From: Desulfitibacter sp. BRH_c19 | Lineage (GTDB): Bacteria > Bacillota > DSM-16504 > Desulfitibacterales > Desulfitibacteraceae | Length of the DNA: 64,000 nt | Reading direction: 5' to 3' | Assembly (NCBI GenBank): GCA_001515945.1 | Contig: LOER01000032.1 | Location: 124,001 to 188,000, forward strand | Shown: one piece after another, positions 44,020 to 52,358 of the stretch | Layout: every line of letters starts with the position of its first letter | How positions within the stretch are numbered: position 1 is the first letter of the stretch | Translations under genes and position numbers: made by a program | The notes under the pieces: model-generated | Databases searched by the model: none | What the model was told of the DNA's origin: nothing | What the model saw: the letters and a program-made list of their open reading frames with translations, nothing else

Positions 44020-44763
44020 CTATTGTTTTATTGGGAACTTATAGCTGTTTTCGTAGATAAATGGCACTTCCTCTTGATTTTCAGAGGTGTTATCCTCATA
44101 AATCTCATTACTATCATGGATTTTTTGATTTACTTCATCAATTTCTTCTGCAAATACAAAACCCAGGTATTCATCTGGAACTTTAAATGGATCTGCTCTA
44201 CCATGTTCAATTGAAACCGCTGGTATAATTGCTACGTTTCTTTCATTAAGAGTATACATTTCCCAAGCAATGGTCCCCTGAACATTCATTTGTTGATGAT
44301 TAAGCTCTAAATTTACTGCAACAACCCTGCTTACCGGTTTCCTTTCTAATCCAGCTATAAAACGTACAATATCTGGATACATTCCTTGGATTTCTATGAT
44401 ATATGAATTGGTAAAATAAAACTCACTTGGGAATACATCCTTGGGTGTGATAGACTTTATCAATATTTCTTCTCCCTGCCCCTCAGACATTACAAAGGCT
44501 GCATCCTCCGCTTCTAAAATAAAACGATCTTTTAATCCTTCTAACTGACTTTGAAGAAAGCTATTTTTTGCAATCATTTCATCTAGTTCTTCAGCTTTAA
44601 GTAGCAGCCTATCTTTTTCCAAGCTTTTTGCAACAAGTTCCTCTTTAGCATTAGCTGTTTGCGGAGATAGTGTACCTACTATTTTAAACACTCCAACTAC
44701 TATAATAAGAAATATCAATAGATATATTAGCTTGATTTCTCTATCCTTAAGATCAAAATTCAT
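44020..44763 (-). CDS. pilO: Type IV pilus alignment protein PilO
   Basis: This protein of about 247 residues has an N-terminal membrane helix (LIYLLIFLIIVVGVFKIVG), a coiled coil (about 35-75) and a ferredoxin-like domain (VFPSEFYFTNSYIIEIQGMYPD) typical of PilO. The C-terminal tail, acidic with repeated Glu/Asn, is unusual. PilO joins PilM and PilN in the alignment complex between platform and envelope. The ATG at 44761-44763 has GGGGGT upstream. Confidence 0.88.
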   Translation of the reverse strand: MNFDLKDREIKLIYLLIFLIIVVGVFKIVGTLSPQTANAKEELVAKSLEKDRLLLKAEELDEMIAKNSFLQSQLEGLKDRFILEAEDAAFVMSEGQGEEILIKSITPKDVFPSEFYFTNSYIIEIQGMYPDIVRFIAGLERKPVSRVVAVNLELNHQQMNVQGTIAWEMYTLNERNVAIIPAVSIEHGRADPFKVPDEYLGFVFAEEIDEVNQKIHDSNEIYEDNTSENQEEVPFIYENSYKFPIKQ

Positions 44764-44788
44764 AGCTACCCCCAAATTCCTATCTGGA

Positions 44789-45316
44789 TTAGATACCACA
44801 TACTATTTCAAACCTTAACAGGATTATTTCATCCTGATTTACTTCAGTAGCATTATGTAGTCGTACTGATGAGTAGTATTGCTGATCATTGAGATAAGCA
44901 ATAAATGTCGCTATTTCTCCTAATGATAGAGCATATCCATTAATCATTAGAAATTTATCCTCTTCCATATGTAATTCAGTAATCCAAGATTGACTAGGAA
45001 CTAATGAATTTATATCGTTTAATTTTTCGCCCCAGGAACTATGCTCTGCCAGCAACGTACTATAGCTTTCAATTTTATTTTCAAGAACTACATTCTGAGA
45101 TTTCAGGGTAACAATTTCTTCAGAAAGATTTTCAATTTGTGATATGTCTAACCTCAAATTATCAGTAGCCTTGATATAGTTTTGGAGTATCATCCGATTC
45201 ACTAAAAAATAGCTTAACAGCAAAAGCAAGCAGATTAAGATAATTAAGTACTTTTTGGAAAATGCAAGTGACTTCCTGGGCCTGATTTTACTAGGCAAGA
45301 GATTTATTTCCGCCAT
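44789..45316 (-). CDS. pilN: Type IV pilus assembly protein PilN
   Basis: This 175-residue protein has the PilN start INLLPSKIRPRKS, a membrane helix (YLIILICLLLLLSYFLV), a coiled coil and a small ferredoxin-like domain (WITELHMEEDKFLMINGYA). The INLLP motif contacts PilM in characterised systems. Its ATG overlaps the pilM stop. Confidence 0.92.
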   Translation of the reverse strand: MAEINLLPSKIRPRKSLAFSKKYLIILICLLLLLSYFLVNRMILQNYIKATDNLRLDISQIENLSEEIVTLKSQNVVLENKIESYSTLLAEHSSWGEKLNDINSLVPSQSWITELHMEEDKFLMINGYALSLGEIATFIAYLNDQQYYSSVRLHNATEVNQDEIILLRFEIVCGI

Positions 45317-46245
45317 TAAACTACCCCCTTTAGAGAAAGTCCTGCTGCAACTGCGTAATTTGGCTCAAGTTCATCTATTGCAGGAATAGACCCTAATTCT
45401 GAAGGAGCTTCTACTTTCTTTGCTAATTTTTTATGTAAACCATTCATTGCTTCAGTTGCACCTGTAAATATTATTCTAGCAACCCTTTGTCCATTGTACT
45501 GATTTTGATAGTATTCTATTGATCTGTATAATTCATCTGAAATTAAATCCTCGGTTTCGATCGAGGAAAAGTGCTGCTTCCCGTATGCAAGAGAACGTGC
45601 AAACTGAACAACACCTTCCCTAATAACAACTAGGTTTATCATTTCATCTCCTATATTTACAATTGTGATTGTCAGTACATCAACATCTGGCCATTGATAA
45701 AAACCCGAATATAAAAGCCATCTTCTAAGTGCTGCAGGTACAATATCTATTGCCTGCAAATTAACTCCAGCTTCCTTAAAAATCTGATAATATGAATAAA
45801 CTGTTTCTTTTGGAATTGCTGCTAGGAGCACCGTAGTCAGATTGGGTTGATCTTTTTTCATTGATCCTAGATTATGCCAGTCAACTACCGCTTCTTCTTC
45901 TCCATAGGGTATATGTTGGGCAATCTCCCATTTTATTGTCTCCGCTAATTCATTATCATGCATCATCGGCAGTTCAAGATGCCTAACTACCATTTGACGG
46001 CTAACTATAGTGGTTACAGCATTTAAACCCTGCCAATTGTTATCTTCTACAATAGAACTAAGTGTTGTTAGTAGATGCTGGGGATTTAAAAACAATCCAT
46101 TTTCTACTGTGCCACCTTCCAAATTTATAGATAACTTTTCAAAATTAATTTCTGATTTACTTTGTTTACATAATACAATAGTCAGATTATCACCATTAAT
46201 CTCTATTCCTAATTGTTGTGAATTTCTACTTTTAAATTTAAACAA
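45316..46245 (-). CDS. pilM: Type IV pilus assembly protein PilM
   Basis: This protein of about 309 residues is an actin-like ATPase with QLGIEINGDNLTIV, the segment ELPMMHDNELAETIKWEIAQHIPY in part, and VDVLTITIVNIGDEMINLVV. PilM is cytoplasmic, binds PilN and links to PilB. The TTG at 46243-46245 (MFKFK... start) has GGGGTG seven bases upstream and gives the family N-terminus; the ATG at 46260 lacks one. Confidence 0.92.
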   Translation of the reverse strand: MFKFKSRNSQQLGIEINGDNLTIVLCKQSKSEINFEKLSINLEGGTVENGLFLNPQHLLTTLSSIVEDNNWQGLNAVTTIVSRQMVVRHLELPMMHDNELAETIKWEIAQHIPYGEEEAVVDWHNLGSMKKDQPNLTTVLLAAIPKETVYSYYQIFKEAGVNLQAIDIVPAALRRWLLYSGFYQWPDVDVLTITIVNIGDEMINLVVIREGVVQFARSLAYGKQHFSSIETEDLISDELYRSIEYYQNQYNGQRVARIIFTGATEAMNGLHKKLAKKVEAPSELGSIPAIDELEPNYAVAAGLSLKGVV

Positions 46246-46305
46246 CCATAGACACCCCATCCTATGATTTACTTTACTTTTGCCTTGACTAGTCTCTGGC
46301 TAAGC

Positions 46306-46734
46306 TTAAAAAGCATATAGCCACTTTATTTTATTAATAAAGATTTCAGTAATCTCTTCTTCCTCTACCACAGTTACCTTTACTAAAAGAGAAATTTTTC
46401 TTTTTATTCCGCCTACCTCTCCTTCAGAAGTAAGTCGTATATTAGGTGAACTGTTTTCTATTTTAATACTATTAATTCTGCCTTCTCCTAAATGAATGGG
46501 CTTATCAAAAGTTGAGAGATTTAGAAGCTCACCACGAAAATATGGATTATTATAGAGATGATCTATAGCTATTTCATTTCCCGCCTCAGCCAAATAGATG
46601 GACTGAGCTTCATGTTGATCATTCATGGCAATCTTTACTTCTGTAACTGTCATTGCCATTAATCCATTTAAAAGAACTATCGATATTAGTAGAACTAGTA
46701 TTACAGAAAGCATAGCAATTCCCTTTTCGCCCAC
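46306..46734 (-). CDS. PilX-like minor pilin (cluster 1)
   Basis: The N-terminus EKGIAMLSVILVLLISIVLLNGLMAMT and the downstream EAQSIYLAEAGNEIAI resemble the PilX N-terminal family of minor pilins. The body is short (142 residues) and Glu-rich near the end (VEEEEITEIF). The GTG at 46732-46734 follows AAGGAG by seven bases; ATGs farther upstream lie inside the preceding gene. A role in pilus priming is inferred. Confidence 0.8.
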   Translation of the reverse strand: MGEKGIAMLSVILVLLISIVLLNGLMAMTVTEVKIAMNDQHEAQSIYLAEAGNEIAIDHLYNNPYFRGELLNLSTFDKPIHLGEGRINSIKIENSSPNIRLTSEGEVGGIKRKISLLVKVTVVEEEEITEIFINKIKWLYAF

Positions 46735-46759
46735 AGCTTTACTCCTTAGTTTTAATTGG

Positions 46760-47230
46760 TCAAAAATCTGATGCACGAACATTAATTTTTGAGGATAGTT
46801 CATATACGTAGCCCTGGCTTTCAAGCTCCATATATACCTCTACAAGAGTGCAAGAGCTAACTGTTGGGTAATAGTTATACTGAAGCTCTTTTAAATTATA
46901 GGCAACTGGATTATTGCCCTGGCCACTTGCAGCCTTTAGCATTTGGGTGCCACTTAAATGGTAACGAATTTGCTGATTGTTAACACTAAGATACAGGCTA
47001 GACGGCCCACTATAGCTGTAAACCTTATCAGCCCTCCTAATATCGGTTTCCAGCATGTTAAGGGCAATGCGAGCATTTTGCTGGATATCTATTTTTTCAC
47101 TTCCCTGCTGCCACAGCTTAAAGGTGCCTCCTAGTATTCCATAAATTCCTGCCAGTAGAAAGGAGATGATGGTGACTGTTACAATTAGTTCAATCAGGGT
47201 TAATCCATTTTCATCAAATACTTTTTTCAT
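46760..47230 (-). CDS. PilW/GspJ-like minor prepilin (cluster 1)
   Basis: This 156-residue prepilin has the class III-type leader NGLTLIELIVTVTIISFLLAG, with Gly before the cleavage site and Glu5. The region QQNARIALNMLETDIRRADKV is the type J/PilW signature. It is the larger minor pilin that usually sits at the tip with pilV and GspH-like subunits. It overlaps pilV by four bases. Confidence 0.88.
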   Translation of the reverse strand: MKKVFDENGLTLIELIVTVTIISFLLAGIYGILGGTFKLWQQGSEKIDIQQNARIALNMLETDIRRADKVYSYSGPSSLYLSVNNQQIRYHLSGTQMLKAASGQGNNPVAYNLKELQYNYYPTVSSCTLVEVYMELESQGYVYELSSKINVRASDF

Positions 47231-47598
47231 CTTCTTACCCTAACAGTATTAAAAAATATTGGTTTTTCTGGATAATCTATTTCATAGATCTTTATTTCAA
47301 TGCTACGCATCACATAGCTATCTTGATAATTACTAATTAACATATCATATTTAATTTTTGGATTTTCAAAATAACTAAGTCCATTTTGTTCCCCTATGCT
47401 CAGGTTACTGGAGGTCAAAGATTCTTCCATAACAGCCTTTCCAGCAGCAACAAGCTGACTTCTATCTCCGGCAGAATGAAAGCTATTAAGGCACGAATGC
47501 ATTAATGTAAATATGGGTGCTAGGGCGGATACCAATAAAAGTGAAGCTACAACAACCTCAATCAATGTTAAGCCTTTAGAATTTACAGTTGATTTCAT
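47227..47598 (-). CDS. PilV/GspI-like minor prepilin (cluster 1)
   Basis: This prepilin of about 123 residues starts KSTVNSKGLTLIEVVVASLLLVSAL, with leader peptide, Gly at -1 and Glu5. The body has AAGKAVMEESLTSS, common in GspI/PilV proteins. The ATG at 47596-47598 gives a short leader; an in-frame ATG at 47608-47610 overlaps the pseudopilin gene before it. Confidence 0.86.
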   Translation of the reverse strand: MKSTVNSKGLTLIEVVVASLLLVSALAPIFTLMHSCLNSFHSAGDRSQLVAAGKAVMEESLTSSNLSIGEQNGLSYFENPKIKYDMLISNYQDSYVMRSIEIKIYEIDYPEKPIFFNTVRVRR

Positions 47599-47603
47599 TA
47601 ATA

Positions 47604-48055
47604 TCACCATTTTTCTGGGTGGGGTTTAACACATACCCTACCTGTATTAACCATAATAATAACTTCATAAATGTTTCCGTAGCTGTTTGTAATATCTATG
47701 GTAGCGGCCCCTAATCCGAGGGGGACTCCAAAGCCTGAGAAAAATATTTCTGAACCATATCTATCTAAAAATCTTACCCCTGCTGGAGCTTTTTTAGTTT
47801 CAATAACTTTAGTACCTTTTTTAATAACATATTTATCCCCTAAGATTTGAATTTTAACTGTCGTTTCACCATAGATGTTTGTGTGTCGGATTAGTCTTAT
47901 ATCTCCGGCAAATTCTCTTCAAATGCTGTAACCGAGTGCCTTTCTACAGTTTTATTAACTATGGGTGTAGCAAGTCCCATTAATATACCTAAGATTGTAA
48001 TCACGATCACAATTTCTATTAGTGTAAATCCGCTATTGCCTTTTAGACTTCTCAC
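47604..48055 (-). pseudogene. GspH/FimT-like prepilin gene with a one-base frameshift
   Basis: From GTG at 48053-48055 the frame reads VRSLKGNSGFTLIEIVIVITILGILMG, a normal prepilin start, and stops at TAA 47897-47899. The next frame, open from about 47918 down to TGA 47604-47606, continues the protein: EFAGDIRLIRH, later KAPAGVRFLDRYG and CVKPHPEKW. Joining the two by one missing base near 47912-47918 gives a plausible 150-residue GspH-like pilin. The cause could be a real indel, a sequencing error or a frameshift signal; no standard slippery heptamer is present. Confidence 0.8.
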
Positions 48056-48078
48056 CAATACCAACCCCAAAAGCTTTA

Positions 48079-49278
48079 TTAAAAGGAAGAGATTATTGTA
48101 AACATAGGTAAGACCATTGACATTACTAAAAATCCAACCATTCCACCCACAATAATTATCATCACAGGTTCAATCAGGTTTGAAAGGTTGTCCATTTCCC
48201 TGTCTACTTCCCTCTGAAAATAATCTCCAACCTGTATTAGAAGTATATCTAAGCTACCAGTTTCCTCACCAACTTTTACCATATGGGCAACCATATAAGG
48301 AAAAATATTTGAATCCAGTAATGGCTTTACCATACTTTTCCCATCCATTACAACATCTCTACATTTGTGCAATACTTCTATAAATACTGTATTAGCTGTT
48401 GTTTGGGTTGTTACTTCTAGTGCTTGAAGTATTGGTACACCAGCTCCTAGAAGTATACCAAGTGTTCTGCAAAAACGTGCCACTATTACCTTTTGATGAA
48501 GATTACCAAGCAATGGAAACTTAATCTTTATCTCATCTACAACCTTTTTTCCTCCTGCTGAACGGGCATAGAGTAACAAAGAAATTACCAGCGCAAATAC
48601 AACAATTATGTTAATATACCAGTAGTTCCTTAATAGACTGCTAATACTCAAAACAATTTTTGTTGGTAAGGGTAAAGACGTGGACATTTCGCCAAGCATT
48701 CCTGCAAATACAGGTAGTATAAATGCTATCATGAATACAATCGCAACAATGGATATAAGCAAAACAAGTACTGGATAGGTCAAAGCAGCCTTAACTTTTT
48801 CTCTAACTTCATGCTCCCTTTCATAATGCTCCCCTAATTTGGCAAGAATTTTTCCAAGAACCCCTCCCAGCTCGCCTGCTTGAATCATATTAATCATCAT
48901 TGAATCAAAAATATCTGGATGCTGTTTTAAGCTTTCATGAAAGTTCTTACCTTCCATAAGTGACTCTTTAACAGCTTTAATGGATTTATGCATTTTATTG
49001 ATATCACTTTGTTTTTCAACTACTTCAAGGGCTGATACCAAGGGGATACCTGCATTAACCAGCACACCAAGTTGCTGACTAAAATTTGCTAAATTTATTG
49101 CTTTGACTGAACTAAAATAATTTGCCAAGGTTAAATTTTTTCTATTATTATTAAGCCTTACTATATATAGGCCCTGCTCTCTTAATCTCATAGCAGCACT
49201 CTTAATATCATCAGCTTCAATAGTGCCTTCCTGGTACTGTCCTTTGACATCTATAACCCTGTAATTGAAAATTGTCAT
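48079..49278 (-). CDS. pilC: Type IV pilus platform protein PilC
   Basis: This protein of about 400 residues has two tandem T2SSF domains. Segments include LANFSQQLGVLVNAGIPLVSALE, MINMIQAGELGG and VARFCRTLGILLGAGVPILQALE, with three membrane helices. It is the platform that works with PilB. The ATG at 49276-49278 has GGGTG upstream; a GTG four codons earlier is also in frame. Only one PilC is in the window, although two PilB genes are. Confidence 0.94.
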   Translation of the reverse strand: MTIFNYRVIDVKGQYQEGTIEADDIKSAAMRLREQGLYIVRLNNNRKNLTLANYFSSVKAINLANFSQQLGVLVNAGIPLVSALEVVEKQSDINKMHKSIKAVKESLMEGKNFHESLKQHPDIFDSMMINMIQAGELGGVLGKILAKLGEHYEREHEVREKVKAALTYPVLVLLISIVAIVFMIAFILPVFAGMLGEMSTSLPLPTKIVLSISSLLRNYWYINIIVVFALVISLLLYARSAGGKKVVDEIKIKFPLLGNLHQKVIVARFCRTLGILLGAGVPILQALEVTTQTTANTVFIEVLHKCRDVVMDGKSMVKPLLDSNIFPYMVAHMVKVGEETGSLDILLIQVGDYFQREVDREMDNLSNLIEPVMIIIVGGMVGFLVMSMVLPMFTIISSF

Positions 49279-49295
49279 CTTAACACCCACACATC

Positions 49296-50822
49296 TTAGA
49301 TGTATTCATCCATTACCCCAAAGGCAACTCTGTTAACTTCTTCTAAAGTAGTGATACCCTTTAAAACCTTCGCAATACCATCCTCAGAAAATGTCATCAT
49401 ACCCTCTTTTGCGGCCTTTTGAAAAACATCTCCTGTAGATGCTTTATTAAGAATTAGTTTGTGAATATCACTTGTCACTAGTAGAATTTCAAATAGTGCT
49501 ACTCTACCGTTAAATCCAGTATTATTGCAGTTAGAACAGCCTTGACCTTTATATAAAATTAGAGGTTCATCTTGAGATATCTTCAAGATAGTTCTTTCAA
49601 ATGAATCCTCTGAAACTGAATATTCAACCTTGCAATAAGCACATACCTTTCTAACTAGCCTTTGAGATATTACACCAATGATAGCAGAAGATACTAGAAA
49701 GGGCTCAATTCCCATATCTATCAGTCTTACTATTGCTCCCGAAGCATTATTAGTATGAAGAGTACTAAAGACCAAGTGACCAGTTATGGCAGCCTGTACT
49801 GCTACTGCCGCAGTTTCACTATCTCTAATCTCTCCCAACATAATAATATCAGGGTCTTGACGTAAGATAGCCCTTAACCCTGATGCAAAGTTTAAACCTA
49901 TTTTATTATTTACCCCTGTTTGCATAATACCTGGAAGAACGTACTCTACTGGGTCTTCTATAGTAACTATATTTTGAAAAGGATTTTTTAAATGATTCAA
50001 GGTGGCATAAAGTGACGTAGTCTTTCCGCTCCCAGTTGGACCTGTAAATAGGATCATTCCATAGGTCTTCTTGATTAACTTCTTATATATATTTGATGTT
50101 CTTTCCTCCATGCCAAGCTTATTTAAACCAATAAGCATAGTGGATTTGTCTAACAAACGAATAACAATTTTCTCACCAAATACTGTTGGTATGGACGATA
50201 TTCTTAAATCTACTTGTTTTTTGTTTAATGTAAAATTTGCCCTGCCATCCTGGGGGAGTCTCTTTTCAGCTATATCCATCTTGCCAATAATCTTTATTCT
50301 GGAAACCATTAATGAATGAAATGCCTTTGGCAGGGTAGTAATTTCTAGCAATACTCCATCCTTTCGAAAACGAACATTAACCATTGCCTGCATTGGTTCT
50401 AGATGTATATCACTAACCTTCATCATAACTCCCTTATAAATTAAAGAGTTAACAACTTTTATTATTGGAGCATCATTTAATTCTAGATCAGAAAAGGAAG
50501 GGTCATCATTATAGAGGTTTGAATTATCATCATCTTCTCCTATTTCCAAAATTTCCTTTATAGCCTTACTATCTAGTTCGGAATAACCATAGTATTTATC
50601 TATTATTTCATCAATCTCTTCTTCACTAACTATAAAAGGCTTAACCTCAAACCCAGTTGCTAGGTATATATCATCAAAAGCAACAACATTAAAGGAATCA
50701 ACCACGGCTACCTTAAGGACCTTCTCCTTTAATTCAATGGGAAATACCCTGTGACGAAGAATAATAGCTTTTGGAATTAGATATAAAACATTTGGATCAA
50801 TCTCGAGATTTCCTTTTTCCAT
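49296..50822 (-). CDS. pilB: Type IV pilus extension ATPase PilB (cluster 1)
   Basis: This 508-residue protein has an N-terminal MshEN/T2SSE_N-like domain (about 1-80), an N2 domain (ISDIHLEPMQAMVNVRFRKDG-type, with SDIHLEP) and the ATPase core. The core carries Walker A GPTGSGKTTSLYATLN, IEDPVEYVLPGIMQT, Walker B DPDIIMLGEIRD and His box STLHTN. A zinc-binding CAYC...CSNC site follows. It drives pilin polymerisation. The N-terminal domain could bind c-di-GMP as in MshE, but the required motif was not confirmed. Confidence 0.95.
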   Translation of the reverse strand: MEKGNLEIDPNVLYLIPKAIILRHRVFPIELKEKVLKVAVVDSFNVVAFDDIYLATGFEVKPFIVSEEEIDEIIDKYYGYSELDSKAIKEILEIGEDDDNSNLYNDDPSFSDLELNDAPIIKVVNSLIYKGVMMKVSDIHLEPMQAMVNVRFRKDGVLLEITTLPKAFHSLMVSRIKIIGKMDIAEKRLPQDGRANFTLNKKQVDLRISSIPTVFGEKIVIRLLDKSTMLIGLNKLGMEERTSNIYKKLIKKTYGMILFTGPTGSGKTTSLYATLNHLKNPFQNIVTIEDPVEYVLPGIMQTGVNNKIGLNFASGLRAILRQDPDIIMLGEIRDSETAAVAVQAAITGHLVFSTLHTNNASGAIVRLIDMGIEPFLVSSAIIGVISQRLVRKVCAYCKVEYSVSEDSFERTILKISQDEPLILYKGQGCSNCNNTGFNGRVALFEILLVTSDIHKLILNKASTGDVFQKAAKEGMMTFSEDGIAKVLKGITTLEEVNRVAFGVMDEYI

Positions 50823-50929
50823 GATTAAATCCTTTTAAACGTATTTATAATATACTAAATATTATATTTCTTGGAATTATTGCAAATTCCTGCATAAATA
50901 TGTCTAATTAGTTAAAATATTTCCAACAA

Positions 50930-50960
50930 AGACAAAACCCCAGCCATTAAGACTGGGGGA
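50930..50960 (-). terminator. Terminator after the small poly-Leu/Ile gene
   Basis: CCCCAG (50938-50943) pairs with CTGGGG (50953-50958). On the minus strand it is followed by TTTTGTCTTTG. It ends the small gene and separates it from pilB, whose own promoter must lie in 50823-50930; AT-rich TATAAT-like sequences occur there (about 50846-50862). Confidence 0.75.
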
Positions 50961-51007
50961 CTGAAAGAAAAGAAGTTTTACAAGCCATCATCCACTCATT
51001 TTAATAA

Positions 51008-51214
51008 TTATTCTTCAGCATCTAGTGGGAATGAGTTTTTTGGGAAAAGAAAGAAAAACAGTATTATGATGATGATCAAAAACGAATCATCTCTACCACA
51101 TTTATGATGGTCATCTTTACCCATAAAAAGTAACAGCAGTAACAAAATGAGAAGAATGTTATCATCACCAAAGATTGGCAATACTGGACCTGGTCCATGC
51201 CCTGGTCTACCCAT
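51008..51214 (-). CDS. Small poly-Leu/poly-Ile membrane protein
   Basis: This 68-residue protein is not a recognised family. It has a Gly/Pro-rich start (MGRPGHGPGPVLPIFG), a first hydrophobic helix of nearly pure leucine (LLILLLLLLF), an Asp/His/Cys linker (GKDDHHKCGRDD) and a second helix of Ile and Phe (FLIIIIILFFFLF). The Shine-Dalgarno GAGGAGGG is excellent, and its terminator follows, so it is a real single-gene unit. The composition recalls small hydrophobic spore-coat proteins of Firmicutes, which is a guess. Confidence 0.75.
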   Translation of the reverse strand: MGRPGHGPGPVLPIFGDDNILLILLLLLLFMGKDDHHKCGRDDSFLIIIIILFFFLFPKNSFPLDAEE

Positions 51215-51297
51215 TAGAAATCCCTCCTCTAATTAATGTAATATATAATATGCTAAGTCTTCCTATGTTGTTAATTATTTAACTATTTTTATAAAAA

Positions 51298-51327
51298 AAT
51301 AAATACCCAGAAATTGATCTGAGTATT
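51298..51327 (-). terminator. Terminator of the EamA transporter gene
   Basis: AATACCCAGA (51302-51311) pairs with TCTGAGTATT (51318-51327), and the minus strand continues TATTTTTTT. It begins two bases after the coding stop. Confidence 0.85.
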
Positions 51328-51328
51328 T

Positions 51329-52246
51329 TTAGATTACTTTTTCTTCTGATACTTTTAATACTGCAGGAGAAGTATCATCCTGCTTTGAAAGGCTGAGGCA
51401 TACACCAAGAATTACTATTAATCCACCAAAACCCTGGATTAAGTTAAGGGATTCACCCAGAAGAAAATATGCTACTATTAAGCCAAATAAAGGCATTGTA
51501 TTAAGAATATTTACTGCCTGATTAGGTTGAATACCTTTTAAGCCGTAATTATATAGTAAATATGCTATTAAAGAGCTAAATAAGGCAAGATAGACAAGTA
51601 TAAACCAGGCTGTGGGAGGAATTCCTGTGAAAACTGGTCTTTCCCATAAAACAAAAGGCAGCAACATAATACTTCCATAAAGAACCTGCCAAAGGGTAAT
51701 GAGCGAAGTATCAACATCTTGAAGTCTATTAATAATCAACCCATATATTGCCCAACAGACTCCTGCTAGCAGGGTAAGCCCTATACCTAGTAATCTTTCG
51801 GGATTCATAGTATTGCCAACAGCCCAGGGTTGAATAATTACTGTCACTCCAATAATGGCAACTCCAATACCTAACCAATTTGTTGCTGGAATAGGTTTTT
51901 TAAAGACAAGTCTTTCAATAATTGCCGTAATAACAGGAAAAGACGTAGCAAGCAGTACTGCATCACTTGCAAAACAATATAATAATGCCGTGTTCTGCAA
52001 TACATAAAACATAGTGTATCCTAATACACCAGATAAAGCTATAATTTTATGTAACCGTAAGCTACCTAATGCTACATTTTTTCTCATAACCAGAATAGTG
52101 GTACCTAAAAGAGCTATAGTAATTAAAAATCTGATAAAAGCTAGTGTAGATGGTGGAAAATAATCCAAAGTCCATTTAGATAGTGAATAGGACGAACTCC
52201 ATAAAAAAGATGCTATAAAAACAGCAAATGCATGCTTAGAGTTCAA
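51329..52246 (-). CDS. EamA/DMT family transporter
   Basis: This 305-residue protein has ten predicted membrane helices in two repeats of the EamA fold (FLWSSSYSLSKWTLDYFPPSTLAFIRFL; the second half with ALFSSLIAYLLYNYGLKGI). Such proteins export metabolites or amino acids; the substrate cannot be read from sequence. The TTG at 52244-52246 has AAGGT upstream. It is separated from aroB by a hairpin and its own 85-base upstream gap. Confidence 0.88.
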   Translation of the reverse strand: MNSKHAFAVFIASFLWSSSYSLSKWTLDYFPPSTLAFIRFLITIALLGTTILVMRKNVALGSLRLHKIIALSGVLGYTMFYVLQNTALLYCFASDAVLLATSFPVITAIIERLVFKKPIPATNWLGIGVAIIGVTVIIQPWAVGNTMNPERLLGIGLTLLAGVCWAIYGLIINRLQDVDTSLITLWQVLYGSIMLLPFVLWERPVFTGIPPTAWFILVYLALFSSLIAYLLYNYGLKGIQPNQAVNILNTMPLFGLIVAYFLLGESLNLIQGFGGLIVILGVCLSLSKQDDTSPAVLKVSEEKVI

Positions 52247-52315
52247 GTCTTTACCTTCTTTCTAATACTTTATGTATAATATGGTATAAATTAATTATCT
52301 CACAAAAGAATACAA

Positions 52316-52358
52316 GCAAATTCAGAAATACCTATATGATAGGTATTTCTGAATTTGC
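52316..52358 (-). terminator. Long perfect hairpin at the end of aroB
   Basis: GCAAATTCAGAAATACCT (52316-52333) and AGGTATTTCTGAATTTGC (52341-52358) are exact reverse complements (18 bp) around a seven-base centre. It overlaps the aroB stop at 52332-52334 and encodes its last residues. On the minus strand it is followed by TTGTATTCTTTTG, a moderate U-run. Confidence 0.75.

Noticed and set aside
47895-47925. Programmed -1 frameshifting in the GspH-like pilin
   Set aside because: The bases GAGAATTTG do not make a standard X XXY YYZ slippery heptamer in the zero frame and no obvious downstream pseudoknot was seen; an indel is simpler.
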